Notes under the pieces: generated by a model | Database searches by the model: none | What the model was told of the DNA's origin: nothing | Seen by the model: the letters and a program-made list of their open reading frames with translations, nothing else | Translations under genes and position numbers: made by a program | In this document: piece after piece, positions 7,422 through 17,100 of the stretch | Layout: every line of letters begins with the position of its first letter | Position numbering within the stretch: position 1 is the first letter of the stretch | Assembly: GCA_027315045.1 (NCBI GenBank) | Contig: DAHUZS010000106.1 | Coordinates: 1 to 53,069, forward strand | Length of the DNA: 53,069 nt | Source: Acidimicrobiaceae bacterium | GTDB taxonomy: Bacteria > Actinomycetota > Acidimicrobiia > Acidimicrobiales > RAAP-2 | Direction of reading: 5' to 3'

Positions 7422-8959
7422 GGGTAGTGGTCGGGGAGATCGTTCTCGTACAAGACCGCGTCGCCGGTCTCCAGGTGCTCACGGACCCAGCGGACGGCGT
7501 CCTCCCTGGTCCGCACCCTGATCGCCCCGTGGGCACCGGCCCCGCCCACCAGCGCGTCCCGGTTCACCCTGCCTACGACGACCAGGGCACTCCCCGCCTC
7601 GACCGCCGCCGCCGCGAACTTGGCGTTCTCCTCGAATTGGCGCTGGCCCAGCTCGATCATGCCGGGGGTCACCACGACCCGCCGACCGTGGGCTGTCGCG
7701 GCTTCGAGGACGCCGAGCGCCGCACTCGCACCGGCCGGGTTGGAGTTGAAGGTGTCGTCGATCACGAGCACACCGCTCGGCGCCGTACCGACCGCCACGC
7801 GGTGGGCGACGGTCGGGAGACCGCCGAGCCGAGCCCGTAGCTGCTCGCGGGGAACACCTAGCGCGACGGCGACAGCGAGGGCACACGCAAGATTGCTCGG
7901 GTGCACGCCTGGCCCGGGGGTGGCCGCGGGGCCGAGGGGGTCGCCTTCGAGAACGACCTCGAGACCGTCGGCCCCGGAGCCGACGAACACGTCGGCGGCG
8001 CGCTCCAGGGTCGAGCACCCGAGAACCCGCGGTGGTTGGTCCCGGTCCCTGAGCACCACGGCCAGCTTGGCCAGGCGACCGTCGTCGACGTTGAGGACCA
8101 CGATCGAGGCGTCCCGGATGATCTCGGTCTTGGCTTCCAAGATGGCGTCCTCGGACCCGAACCGCTCCAGATGGACCGGGCCGATCGCGGTGATCACCGC
8201 GATCTCCGGCGGGCACCACCGGCACAGCTCGGCGATCTCACCTTTCCCGTAGGTCCCCATCTCGGCCACGAACACCTCGGTCCCCTCCACGAGGTGCTCG
8301 TTCACCGCCCGGGCCAGCCCGGCACGGTTGTTGAACGAGGCCGGACTCGCAACCACCCGGCGGTTCCCGCCGACGAGGTGGGCGACGTAGTTCTTGGTCG
8401 AGGTCTTCCCATACGACCCGGTGATGCCGACGATCGTCGGGCGCACCTCCCTCAGACGGAGGGCGGCCCGGGCGACGTGGCGGGATGCGAGCCGGCGTTC
8501 GAGCGGGTGGGTGAGCACGCAGGCGAGATCGACGAGCATCGTTGCGCCGACGACGCCGACGGCGGACCAGAAGGCGAGCCGGTCGGTGGCCGCGCCGAGG
8601 ACGACGACCCCGCCCTCGAGGACGATCCAGGTCGAGGCGAGGGTGCGGAGCCGCCTGGTCAGGCCTAGAGGCGAGGTCCGGCCACGGACCGAGAGGCCGA
8701 GGGGGCCGAGCGCGATGGCGACCGCCGATCCCAGGCCCACCAGTGGGAACCGCCACGACAGCCCGGTGCACACCGCGGCAGCGAGGAGGAGCGGGATGTT
8801 CTCGCGCACGCCCAGCCACCAACGGCCGGCGAACCGGGACGCCGCTCCGGCCCGGTAGTGCTCTCGCTGCGCGACCCGTAGCCACCGCGCTCCGGTCGGC
8901 ACGAGGCTGGCCCAGCAGCTGGCCGACGCCGCCCATTCGGCCGGGGTGGGGAGGTTCAC
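7418..8959 (-). CDS. Membrane-anchored MurF-like Mur ligase
   Basis: A 513-aa Mur ligase family protein. The ATP-binding P-loop GITGSYGKTSTKN is at residues 178-190, followed by the central motif with AEMGTYGKGEI and HLERFGS, and the C-terminal domain with DDTFNSNPAG. Instead of the usual MurF N-terminal UDP-binding domain, the first 150 residues carry about four hydrophobic segments (about 53-69, 71-90, 109-124, 128-148). It probably adds D-Ala-D-Ala to the muramyl peptide, as the neighbouring ddl suggests, but the missing substrate domain leaves room for a related amide ligase. It overlaps the genes on both sides by 4 nt (GTGA upstream, TTGA downstream). Confidence 0.8.
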   Translation of the reverse strand: MNLPTPAEWAASASCWASLVPTGARWLRVAQREHYRAGAASRFAGRWWLGVRENIPLLLAAAVCTGLSWRFPLVGLGSAVAIALGPLGLSVRGRTSPLGLTRRLRTLASTWIVLEGGVVVLGAATDRLAFWSAVGVVGATMLVDLACVLTHPLERRLASRHVARAALRLREVRPTIVGITGSYGKTSTKNYVAHLVGGNRRVVASPASFNNRAGLARAVNEHLVEGTEVFVAEMGTYGKGEIAELCRWCPPEIAVITAIGPVHLERFGSEDAILEAKTEIIRDASIVVLNVDDGRLAKLAVVLRDRDQPPRVLGCSTLERAADVFVGSGADGLEVVLEGDPLGPAATPGPGVHPSNLACALAVAVALGVPREQLRARLGGLPTVAHRVAVGTAPSGVLVIDDTFNSNPAGASAALGVLEAATAHGRRVVVTPGMIELGQRQFEENAKFAAAAVEAGSALVVVGRVNRDALVGGAGAHGAIRVRTREDAVRWVREHLETGDAVLYENDLPDHYP

Positions 8960-9777
8960 GGCGTCGACGGTGGTTGGCGCGCCGCGAGGCGGCCCACGAC
9001 GGCCGAGCGCAGCGCCTCGGGTGCGACCAGGGGGACCATGTGCCCGACGCCCGGAAGCACGGTCACCCGGGCCTGTGCTCCGAGCCGGTCCGCCACGCTC
9101 GAGGCGACGCCGACCGGCGCCACCTCGTCCAGCTCCCCCCAGACGAGGTCGACGGGGCAGCGAAGCGCGCCGAGCGTCGCCTCGTAGCGCTCGTTGACCA
9201 CCTTCACGAGCACGTCGCGCACGACGCCCTCCGCTGCCCGGTAGTCGGCCGATCCGAACCGATGGCGCAGCTCCTCCATCTTCGCCGCGGACACCAACCC
9301 CCAGCCCGCCAGACGACGCGCCACGCGGAACTCGAGGGCGGGTCGTGGTGGACGCCCGGTGCGCAGGAGCGGCACCCCGGTGAGCACGAGCCCCCCGACC
9401 AGCTCGGGCCTCAGCGCCGCGAGCTCGACCCCGACCCGTCCACCGAAGGAGTGTCCGAGCACGACGACCGGCGTCGCCATCTCGTCGAGCACCGCGGCCA
9501 CCAACTCGGCGTACTGCCTGCTGCCCCAGGCCTGCGGGGGCGGGGGCGCCGCGCCGAACCCGGGCAGGTCGAGGGCGATCGAGTCCAACGCCTCGCCGCC
9601 GCTCGGCTCGAGGACCCGGGCAAAGTCCCGGTGCGTCCGAGCCCAGCCGTGCAGGGCGAGAACCGAGGGTACCGCGGTGCCCACCCGCTCCCCCAGGAGC
9701 CGCCCCTCGGCAAAGGAGCCGAGCACCTCAGGCCCCCGGGCGCGCGTCGGCTCGGAACGCCGAGTTCTGGTGGACAC
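8956..9777 (-). CDS. Alpha/beta hydrolase
   Basis: About 273 aa. It has the oxyanion-hole sequence LHGWARTHRDF, the nucleophile elbow GHSFGG, and a C-terminal catalytic His in GVGHMVP; the acid is probably in WGELDEVAP. It is first in the hydrolase, MurF-like, ddl operon and shares a GTGA overlap with the ligase gene. Substrate unknown; a role near the cell envelope is only suggested by context. The frame is open further upstream, into DNA overlapping the uvrD start, but that part is Arg/Pro-rich; the GTG at 9777 is my choice and the GTG at 9726 is an alternative. Confidence 0.8.
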   Translation of the reverse strand: MSTRTRRSEPTRARGPEVLGSFAEGRLLGERVGTAVPSVLALHGWARTHRDFARVLEPSGGEALDSIALDLPGFGAAPPPPQAWGSRQYAELVAAVLDEMATPVVVLGHSFGGRVGVELAALRPELVGGLVLTGVPLLRTGRPPRPALEFRVARRLAGWGLVSAAKMEELRHRFGSADYRAAEGVVRDVLVKVVNERYEATLGALRCPVDLVWGELDEVAPVGVASSVADRLGAQARVTVLPGVGHMVPLVAPEALRSAVVGRLAARQPPSTP

Positions 9778-9926
9778 CCGAGGGGGTTCCCGATCGGGCG
9801 TGCTGGCGCAAAAAGTCCATCCGGACAACCTCGTCGGCCACCCTACCCAGGCAGGTTGCCCTCTCCGGGTGACGCCACGGATCCGTCGGGCCCGGTCCAT
9901 CCCCCCGGCCTGTCCCAGCCACTCGG

Positions 9927-9932
9927 TACCGT
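9927..9932 (+). promoter_or_regulatory. Probable -10 box of the UvrD-like gene
   Basis: TACCGT ends 9 nt before the ATG at 9942, giving a leader of three nucleotides or fewer. Confidence 0.4.
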
Positions 9933-9941
9933 GGTCCGGCG

Positions 9942-11525
9942 ATGGCACCTGCAGCCGGCCCGCCCCCACCGATACCGGGCATGACCGCCGCCCAAAAAGA
10001 GGCGGTGCTCGCCGACGAGCCGGTGATCTGCGTGCTGGCGGGCGCCGGGGCCGGGAAGACCGGCGTCTTGACCGCCCGGGTTGCCCGACGCGATGCTGAC
10101 GGGACCGCTCGGGCCGACCGGACCCTCGTATGCACGTTCAGCCGCAGGGCCGCAGACGAGCTGTGGGTTCGGCTGGTCCGGCTCGGGGTCCGCGGCGCCA
10201 CGGTCGGGACCATCCACCGGGTCGCCCTCCGGATCCTCGTCGACTGGCGCCAACGTCGCCACGCTCCGGCGCCCAGCATCCTCGGACGTCGCGGGGCGCT
10301 CATCGAGCGGGTGCTCTCAACCCGCCAGCCGCTGCCCGTGACCTCCGCCCAGCTGGAGTCGGAAATCGGATGGGCGAAGGCGAGGATGGTCGGCCCCGAG
10401 GAGTACGAGGCTGCGGCGGCGCGCGCCGGGCGCTCGCTCAGAATCCCGGCCGGGCTCACCGCCGAGCTCTTCGCCCTCTACGAGCAGGAACGGCGGCGAC
10501 GGTCCCTCCTGGACCTCGACGACCTCCTCGACGAGAGCGCCTTGGTCATGGAGCACGAGGCCTTTGCCGAGGCCACACGGTGGCGTCTGCGCCACGTGCT
10601 CGTCGACGAGATGCAGGACGTCAACCCGGCCCAATTCCGACTGCTGCAGGCGATCGTCGGGCCCGAACCCGACCTCGTGGCGGTAGGCGACCCGAGCCAG
10701 TCCGTCTACGGCTGGAACGGGGCCGATCCGGGCCTCCTCGAGGCTCTGCCCAGCCTCTTCGACCGGGTGCGGGTGGTCCACCTCGACGACAACCACCGCT
10801 CGACGCCGGCCATCGTCCGGCTCGCCGCCGCGGCCCTCGGCAGGCGGCCGGACACCGTCCGCTGCAGCCGCCCCGAGGGGCCGGTGCCGGCCCTCACGAC
10901 CCACGAGAGCGACGAGGAGGAGGCCAGCTGGGTGGCCCGTGAGGCCTGGCGGGCCCACCGGCCCGGGCGGCGCTGGTCCCACATGGCCGTGTTGGCCAGG
11001 ACGAACGCCCAGCTCGAGGCCTTCGTTCGGGTGTTCTCGACCCGGCAGATCCCGGTCCGACTGGCGGGGACCGAGCTCGGCCCGGCGAGCGACCTCGGCC
11101 CGGTCGACAGGGACGCCACGATCCACATCGAGACCGAGGGACGGCGGGGACCGGTCGCCGACGATCCCGACGCCGTCGTACTCAGCACCTTCCATCGCTC
11201 GAAAGGCCTCCAGTGGCCGTGCGTCTTCGTGGTCGGACTCTGCGAGGGGCTGGTACCGATCCGCTCCGCCAGGTCTTCCGCCGCGCTCGCCGAGGAACGA
11301 CGGTTGCTCTACGTCGCCATGACCCGGGCCGAGGACCAGCTCTGGTGCAGCTGGTCCTCGAAGGCAGCACCCGGGGCGTCGGACCGGTCCGCCTCTCGTT
11401 GGCTGGCCGAGGTGGAACAGGCCCGCGCCCAGATCGAGGAGGAACGATCTCCGGCTCCACCGCAGGCGGCGGCCTCCCACCTGGCACGCATCCGGGCCCT
11501 CGTGGCTCGGGACGGTCCCGCGTGA
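9942..11525 (+). CDS. UvrD/PcrA-like DNA helicase, short form
   Basis: A superfamily 1A 3'-5' helicase, 527 aa. Helicase motifs are in order: Walker A GAGAGKT (35-41), motif Ia, Walker B VDEMQD, motif III GDPSQSVYGWNG, motif V FHRSKGLQW and motif VI LLYVAMTRAEDQLW. At 527 aa it is well below PcrA/UvrD (about 700), and the spacing between motifs IV and V is short, so most of domain 2B seems to be missing. It probably unwinds DNA in repair; exonuclease III is encoded convergently 4 bp away. ATG at 9981 is an alternative start. Confidence 0.88.
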   Translation: MAPAAGPPPPIPGMTAAQKEAVLADEPVICVLAGAGAGKTGVLTARVARRDADGTARADRTLVCTFSRRAADELWVRLVRLGVRGATVGTIHRVALRILVDWRQRRHAPAPSILGRRGALIERVLSTRQPLPVTSAQLESEIGWAKARMVGPEEYEAAAARAGRSLRIPAGLTAELFALYEQERRRRSLLDLDDLLDESALVMEHEAFAEATRWRLRHVLVDEMQDVNPAQFRLLQAIVGPEPDLVAVGDPSQSVYGWNGADPGLLEALPSLFDRVRVVHLDDNHRSTPAIVRLAAAALGRRPDTVRCSRPEGPVPALTTHESDEEEASWVAREAWRAHRPGRRWSHMAVLARTNAQLEAFVRVFSTRQIPVRLAGTELGPASDLGPVDRDATIHIETEGRRGPVADDPDAVVLSTFHRSKGLQWPCVFVVGLCEGLVPIRSARSSAALAEERRLLYVAMTRAEDQLWCSWSSKAAPGASDRSASRWLAEVEQARAQIEEERSPAPPQAAASHLARIRALVARDGPA

Positions 11526-11529
11526 GCGG

Positions 11530-12297
11530 CTACGCGAGGTCGACCACCACCGGGGCATGGTCCGAGGGCTTCTTGCCCTTCCTGGCGTTGCGGTCGATCA
11601 CCACGCTCCGGGAGCGGGCCGCCAACGAGCGGGTCGCCAGGACCAGGTCGATGCGCATGCCACGGCCCTCGTGGAAGTCGCCGGCCCGGTAGTCCCACCA
11701 CGAGAAGACGCCGCCCTCCTCATGGTGCCGGCGGAAGAGGTCCTCGAGACCCCAGTCCAGCAGGACGCCGAGGGCCCGGCGCTCGGGGTCGCTCACGTGG
11801 GTGGCCCCGGCGAAGCTCGACGGATCCCACACGTCGCGGTCGTCGGGGGCGATGTTGAAGTCCCCGCACACCACGACGTCCTGACCGGGGTCACAGGTCT
11901 CGTCCAAAAACGTGGCCAGCCGGGCCAGCCAGCCCAGCTTGAACCGGTACTGCTCGTGGTCCAGGGACCGCCCGTTGGGCACGTAGACCGAGTGGACCCG
12001 GACGGCGGCGCAGGTGGCCGCCACAATGCGGCAGCCGTAGTCGTCCTCGGCCGAGGAGAACCCCCGAATGGGGTTGTCGAGGCCGACGCGGCTCAAGATC
12101 GCGACGCCGTTCCAGCGCCCGTCACCGTGGTGAGCCGAGGCATAGCCGAGGTCGCTGAAGGCCCCGGCCAGGAAGGCGCCGTCAGCCTGCTTGGTCTCTT
12201 GCAGGCACAGCACGTCGGGTGCGAACTCGTCGATCCAGTCGAGCACCCGGGGCATCCGGGCGGTCAGCGAATTCACGTTCCAGGTGGCGAGCCTCAC
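11530..12297 (-). CDS. xth: Exodeoxyribonuclease III
   Basis: A 255-aa AP endonuclease/3'-5' exonuclease of the EEP fold that acts on abasic sites in base-excision repair. Signatures: LATWNVNSLTAR at the N-terminus, DVLCLQETKQ with the metal-binding Glu, YVPNG, VCGDFNIAP with the catalytic Asp/Asn, and the terminal SDHAPV. The GTG at 12297 was chosen because the core begins two residues later; the frame continues upstream into fabZ but is unrelated sequence. It follows fabZ with a 7-nt gap. Confidence 0.93.
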   Translation of the reverse strand: MRLATWNVNSLTARMPRVLDWIDEFAPDVLCLQETKQADGAFLAGAFSDLGYASAHHGDGRWNGVAILSRVGLDNPIRGFSSAEDDYGCRIVAATCAAVRVHSVYVPNGRSLDHEQYRFKLGWLARLATFLDETCDPGQDVVVCGDFNIAPDDRDVWDPSSFAGATHVSDPERRALGVLLDWGLEDLFRRHHEEGGVFSWWDYRAGDFHEGRGMRIDLVLATRSLAARSRSVVIDRNARKGKKPSDHAPVVVDLA

Positions 12298-12304
12298 CGG
12301 CCCC

Positions 12305-12721
12305 CTATCGCTCCACCAGGACGTACAGGAGCTCCGCCTCGCACGCGGTCTCGCCGCCGACATGGGCCCGTCCGTGACCGGTGCCCGCCCGCGACGACAG
12401 CCGACCGACCGAGACCTCGAGCTCGAGCGTCTCGCCGGGAAGCACCTGGCGGCGGAATCGGGCCCTGTCGATCCCGCCGAACAGGGGAAGCTTGTCCTCG
12501 TAGCGCTGGTCGGTGAGCACGGCGACCCCGCCGAGCTGGGCCAGGGCCTCGACCATGAGCACGCCGGGCAGGGTCGGGCGGCCGGGGAAGTGACCGGCGA
12601 AGAAGGGCTCGTCCCCCCTCAGGTGCCAGCGGCCCACGGCCGAGATTCCCGGGGACACCGAGACCACCTCGCTCACCAAGAGAAATGGCGGGCGGTGCGG
12701 CAGGACGTCTTCGGGCTTCAC
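12305..12721 (-). CDS. fabZ: 3-hydroxyacyl-ACP dehydratase FabZ
   Basis: A hot-dog-fold dehydratase of fatty acid synthesis, 138 aa, full length. The catalytic motif GHFPGRPTLPGVLMVEALAQ spans residues 43-62 with His44 and Glu58; HRPPFLLV near the N-terminus is also typical. It removes water from 3-hydroxyacyl-ACP. The GTG start shares GTGA with the stop of the NYN-S1 gene, so the two are coupled, although no functional link is obvious. Confidence 0.93.
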   Translation of the reverse strand: MKPEDVLPHRPPFLLVSEVVSVSPGISAVGRWHLRGDEPFFAGHFPGRPTLPGVLMVEALAQLGGVAVLTDQRYEDKLPLFGGIDRARFRRQVLPGETLELEVSVGRLSSRAGTGHGRAHVGGETACEAELLYVLVER

Positions 12722-14130
12722 TGGCGCCGCACGTTAGCCGCCGGCTGCTCGCCGACCCCCGCCGCCATGTCCGGGGCAGGGGGCGCGCCGGCCAGCTCCG
12801 GCAGGGCCAGCTCGGCCATCCGCCGGGGCGGATCCAGCGCCACCAGCGCGAACTGGCTCTTCTGACCACGCCGGAGGACCTCCCGGGCGGCTCGGGGCGG
12901 GGGCGAACCGAGACCGGTCAGCGGCACGTAGCAGTGGAGGACCCCGCCGTCTTGGAGGGCCACGTCAACCATTGCGCCGTGTGAGGTGAAGGAGGCCACG
13001 ACACCCTCAAGGGTCGACCCGAGGGGGTGGGCGGCGACGAACGTGATGAAGGCGAGCGGCTCGTTCACCGCCGGTGGCGGCGCGACCCGCCGGCGGCGCT
13101 TGCCGCCCGTGGCCAGCGCTCCGTCCCCGGCCGAGTCGACCTCGGGTGGTGCCGCGAGCACCTCTTCCGTCGCCTGATCGATCGCCACCTTGAGCCCGAC
13201 CGGAGGGGCCGGACGTCGCGCGTTCTTGGTCGCCTTGGCCGGTGCCTTCTCTTTGACCGGCGCCTTCTGCTTGACCGGCGCATTCTGCTCGGCCTGGTGC
13301 TTCTTGACTTCCCGTTTGGCGCTCTTCTTGGCGTCCTTTTCCGGTCGGGCCGTCGATCCGGTGCCCTCGTCGGCGGGAACCGCCTTACGAGCTCGCCCCC
13401 CGCGCCCGGTAGCGGCCTTGGCTGGCTTCGCGCCCTCGGCCCGGAGCGAAGGCTCGCGGAGCTTGGTCGGCGGTTCCTTGGTGGCGGGGGCGGCGTCGGC
13501 CGGTGCGTGCACCGCCTGCTCCTTCTTCTCGGCCCTCTTGGCCTTCTTGCCCTCGGCCTTCCCGTCGGTCTTGGCCCGGCCGGCCCTGAACGCCCTCCGG
13601 AGGGCCTTCGCGACCTCCGCCGCCTTGCGCGGGGCGGAGAGCTCGGCACTGGGTGCCTCCTCCGGTTCCTCGGCGGTCTTGACCGCCTTCTTGCCGCTTC
13701 TCGGACCCCGGACCGGCCGGCGCGGGGTGAAGATCCAGCCGACCCCGGGGACGGGTTTCCCCCCGATCAGGCGGCCCTCCTCGAAGAGCCAGGGGTGTTC
13801 CTCGTGGAACTCTTGGAAGGAGTCGTTGGAGAGCACGACCGCCCCGGTGCGCTCCGCGATCCGCAGGATGAAGGCGTCACCCCGGCCGATCGCCCCGGCC
13901 GGAGGAGCCACGACCTCCCCGTGCAGTTCGGCCGCCTCGAGCTGGGCTCGCTCGGCCGCGTCGATGCGATGGGCGAAGGAGGCATCCACCACCACCAGGA
14001 CCTCCGCCGCGGGATCCTCCGCCGCGTAGGCACGGACCGCCTCGTCCAGCTGGGCGAGGCTCGGAACGGTCCGGCCCTCGGTGGCGAGGTTGGATCCGTC
14101 CACGACGACGAGGTGGGGAGCGGTGGCCAT
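12718..14130 (-). CDS. NYN-type ribonuclease domain fused to S1-like domain
   Basis: About 470 aa in three parts. Residues 1-140 resemble a Zc3h12a-like NYN/PIN ribonuclease: VVVDGSNLA at 8-16, a second strand ending VVVDA, GRGDAFIL with an acid at 85, and VVLSNDSFQEF with Asp103, giving the usual acidic cluster. Residues about 145-330 are a very Lys/Ala/Pro-rich, disordered, basic linker. Residues about 370-450 look like an S1/OB RNA-binding fold (GSTLEGVVASFTSHGAMVDV). It probably cuts RNA; this is inferred from domains only. The ATG at 14130 has a GAGGT site upstream; a TTG at 14145 is an alternative. It lies 48 nt behind kgd and overlaps fabZ by 4 nt. Confidence 0.75.
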   Translation of the reverse strand: MATAPHLVVVDGSNLATEGRTVPSLAQLDEAVRAYAAEDPAAEVLVVVDASFAHRIDAAERAQLEAAELHGEVVAPPAGAIGRGDAFILRIAERTGAVVLSNDSFQEFHEEHPWLFEEGRLIGGKPVPGVGWIFTPRRPVRGPRSGKKAVKTAEEPEEAPSAELSAPRKAAEVAKALRRAFRAGRAKTDGKAEGKKAKRAEKKEQAVHAPADAAPATKEPPTKLREPSLRAEGAKPAKAATGRGGRARKAVPADEGTGSTARPEKDAKKSAKREVKKHQAEQNAPVKQKAPVKEKAPAKATKNARRPAPPVGLKVAIDQATEEVLAAPPEVDSAGDGALATGGKRRRRVAPPPAVNEPLAFITFVAAHPLGSTLEGVVASFTSHGAMVDVALQDGGVLHCYVPLTGLGSPPPRAAREVLRRGQKSQFALVALDPPRRMAELALPELAGAPPAPDMAAGVGEQPAANVRRQ

Positions 14131-14178
14131 GGCGACCTCAGTCAAGCACCCGGGCCCCGGTGCCGGCCTTTCCGGCCG

Positions 14179-17100
14179 TCAGCCGATCGCCCGGTCCAAG
14201 AGGTCGGCCTGCTCGAGCGCGTGCTGGGCGGCGCTGCCGGTCGCCGGGCTGGCCGACTCGGGGCGGCTCACGTGAACCAGCAGGTAGTGCTCGCGCAGCA
14301 GGCGATGGAGCCGACCGTGGACGAAGTTCCATGCGCCCATGTTCTCCGGCTCCTCCTGGAGCCAGAGCACCTCGGAGGCGTTGGGATAGCGGGCCAGGGT
14401 ACTCTCGATCGCCCGCTCGGGCCACGGGTAGAGCTGCTCCACCCGCACCACCGCGATGGCCTCGCCGGGCAGGGTCCCGCCGACCCCGATTCGCCCCTGC
14501 CGGCGCTCCAGGGCTTCGAAGGCGACCTTCCCGCTGGCGAGGACGACCCGCTTCACCGCCGGGGGGTCGGTGATGATCGGGTCGTCGAGCACCGGGGCGA
14601 ACTCCCCCTCGGCCAGCGCTTCGATCGGCGAACGCGAGGCCACCGCCCGAAGCATCGACTTGGGCGTGATGACGACGAGCGGTGGACGACCGGGGCCGAG
14701 GACTTGGTCGCGCAGCAGATGGAAGTACTGCGCGGAGGTGGATGGGACGGTCACCCGCAGGTTGGTCCGGGCGCACAGGAGGAGGAACCGCTCGACGCGG
14801 GCCGAGGAGTGCTCGGGTCCCTGACCCTCGTAGCCGTGTGGGAGCAGGAGGGTGAGGGCCGAGTGCTGGCCCCACTTGTCCTCAGCGGCGACGAGGAAGT
14901 TGTCGATGACGATCTCGGCGCCGTTCACGAAGTCGCCGAACTGGGCTTCCCAGGCCACCAAGGCCCCCGGGGACTCGACCGAGTAGCCGTACTCGAACCC
15001 GACCGCCGCGTACTCCGAGAGCAGGGAGTCGAGCACGGTGAACCGGCCCGCCCGCCCGTTGGCCAGGCGCTCGACGTGCGCGAGCGGCACGTACTCCTGC
15101 CCCGTCACGTAGTCGACCAGCACTGCGTGGCGCTGGGAGAAGGTGCCCCGCCGGGTGTCCTGGCCCGAGAGGCGGACGTCGACCCCTTCGGCGAGCAGGC
15201 TGCCCAGGGCCATCGCCTCCGCCAGGGCCCAGTCCACGCTCCCGTTCTGGACCAGTTGGTCGCGCTGCGCGAACTGTCGCTCCAGCTTGGGGTGGAGCGA
15301 GAAAGCGTCCGGAACGCTTCGAACCACGCGGGCGAGGTCCAAGAGCATCCCGACCGACACTCCGGTCGACACCGGCACGAGCGGGGGCGGCGCCTCAGGC
15401 ACCACCAGCTCGGCCGGGCGAGCCGGCTCCGCCCGGACCTCGTCAAGTGCCGATTGGAGCCGGGCGTTGAAGTCGTCCAGCGCCTTCTCGGCCTCCTCCA
15501 GGGTGATGTCGCCCCGCCGTACGAGTGCCTCGGTGTAGAGCTTGCGGACCGACCGCTTGGCGTCGATGCGCTTGTACATGAGCGGCTGGGTGTAGCTGGG
15601 GTCGTCACCCTCGTTGTGGCCGTGGCGCCGGTAGCAGACGAGGTCGATGACCACGTCCTTGTGGAACTCCTGGCGGAACCCGAAGGCGAGACGGGCGGCT
15701 CGCACGCAGGCCTCGGGGTCATCCCCGTTGACGTGCAGGATCGGCGCCTGGACCATCTTGGCCACGTCGGTGGGATAGACCGAGGTCCGGGCGGCCTGCG
15801 GGGCGGTCGTGAACCCGAGCTGGTTGTTGATCACCACGTGCACGGTGCCCCCGGTGCGGTAGCCGGCCAGGCCCGACAGGTTCAGGGTCTCGGCCACCAC
15901 CCCTTGCCCGGCGAACGCGGCGTCCCCGTGCACCAGGAGGGCGAGGATCGGGTAGTCGTCCTCTGGATCAGAGGTTCCCGACGTGCCGTCGGTGGTCTGG
16001 GTGGCGACCCGGTCTTGCTTCGCCCGGGCCATGCCCTCGACCACCGGGTCGACCGCCTCGAGGTGCGAAGGGTTCGACGCCATGGTGACCGGCAGCGGGG
16101 TCCCCGAGCGCGCCACGAACTTGCCGCTCGCGCCCTTGTGGTACTTCACGTCCCCCGAACCCTGGACCGACTCGGGGTCGAGGTTCCCCTCGAACTCTTC
16201 GAAGATCTCCCGGTACGACTTCCCGACCAGGTTGGCCAGGACGTTCAGGCGGCCGCGGTGGGACATCCCGAGGACGACCTCGGCGCATCCGGCGTCGGCC
16301 GCCTCGTTGAACACCGTGTCGAGCAGGACCACGGCCGACTCCGCCCCCTCGAGGCCGAAGCGCTTCTGGCCGACATAGCGGGTGTGCAGGAACCGTTCGA
16401 ATGCCTCGGCCGCATTCAGGCGGTCGAGGATGTGGCGCTGTTCCCCGGTGTCGAGCCTCTGGGGGACCCCTTCGACGTGCTGCTGGATCCAGCGCTTCTG
16501 CACCGGGTCGGCGATGTGCATGTACTCGATCCCGAGCGTGCGGCAGTAGGCGTCGCGCAAGATCTGGAGGATCTCGTCGAGGGTGGCGACCTCGCGACCG
16601 GCGAGCCCGTCGGCGGCGAAGCGCCTGGGCAGGTCCCAGATCGTCAGCCCGTGGGTGAGGGGATCCAGTTCGGGGTGCGAGCGCGTCGGCTCCACCTCCA
16701 ACGGATCGAGATTGGCGATCAAGTGGCCTCGGACGCGGTACATGTTGATGAGCGACTGGACGTGGACCTGCTTCACCACCCGCTGACTGGCGGCGTCGAC
16801 CTCCAGCCCGGCGCTCGCGTCGGAACGCCAACGAGCGGGCTCGTAGGGGATCCCCATGGACTCGAAGACGGCGTCGTAGAAGCCGTCCTCCCCGGCCAGG
16901 AGTTCGACGATCTTGGCCAGGAACAGCCCCGACTCGGCACCTTGGATGATCCGGTGGTCGTAGGTCGAGGTGAGGGTCACCACCTTGCCGACGCCCAGCT
17001 CGGCGAGCACCGCCGGGTCGGCGGCTTCGAAGCCGGCTGGGTAGCCGATCGAACCCACGCCGATGATCGCCCCTTGCCCCGGCATGAGCCTCGGCACCGA

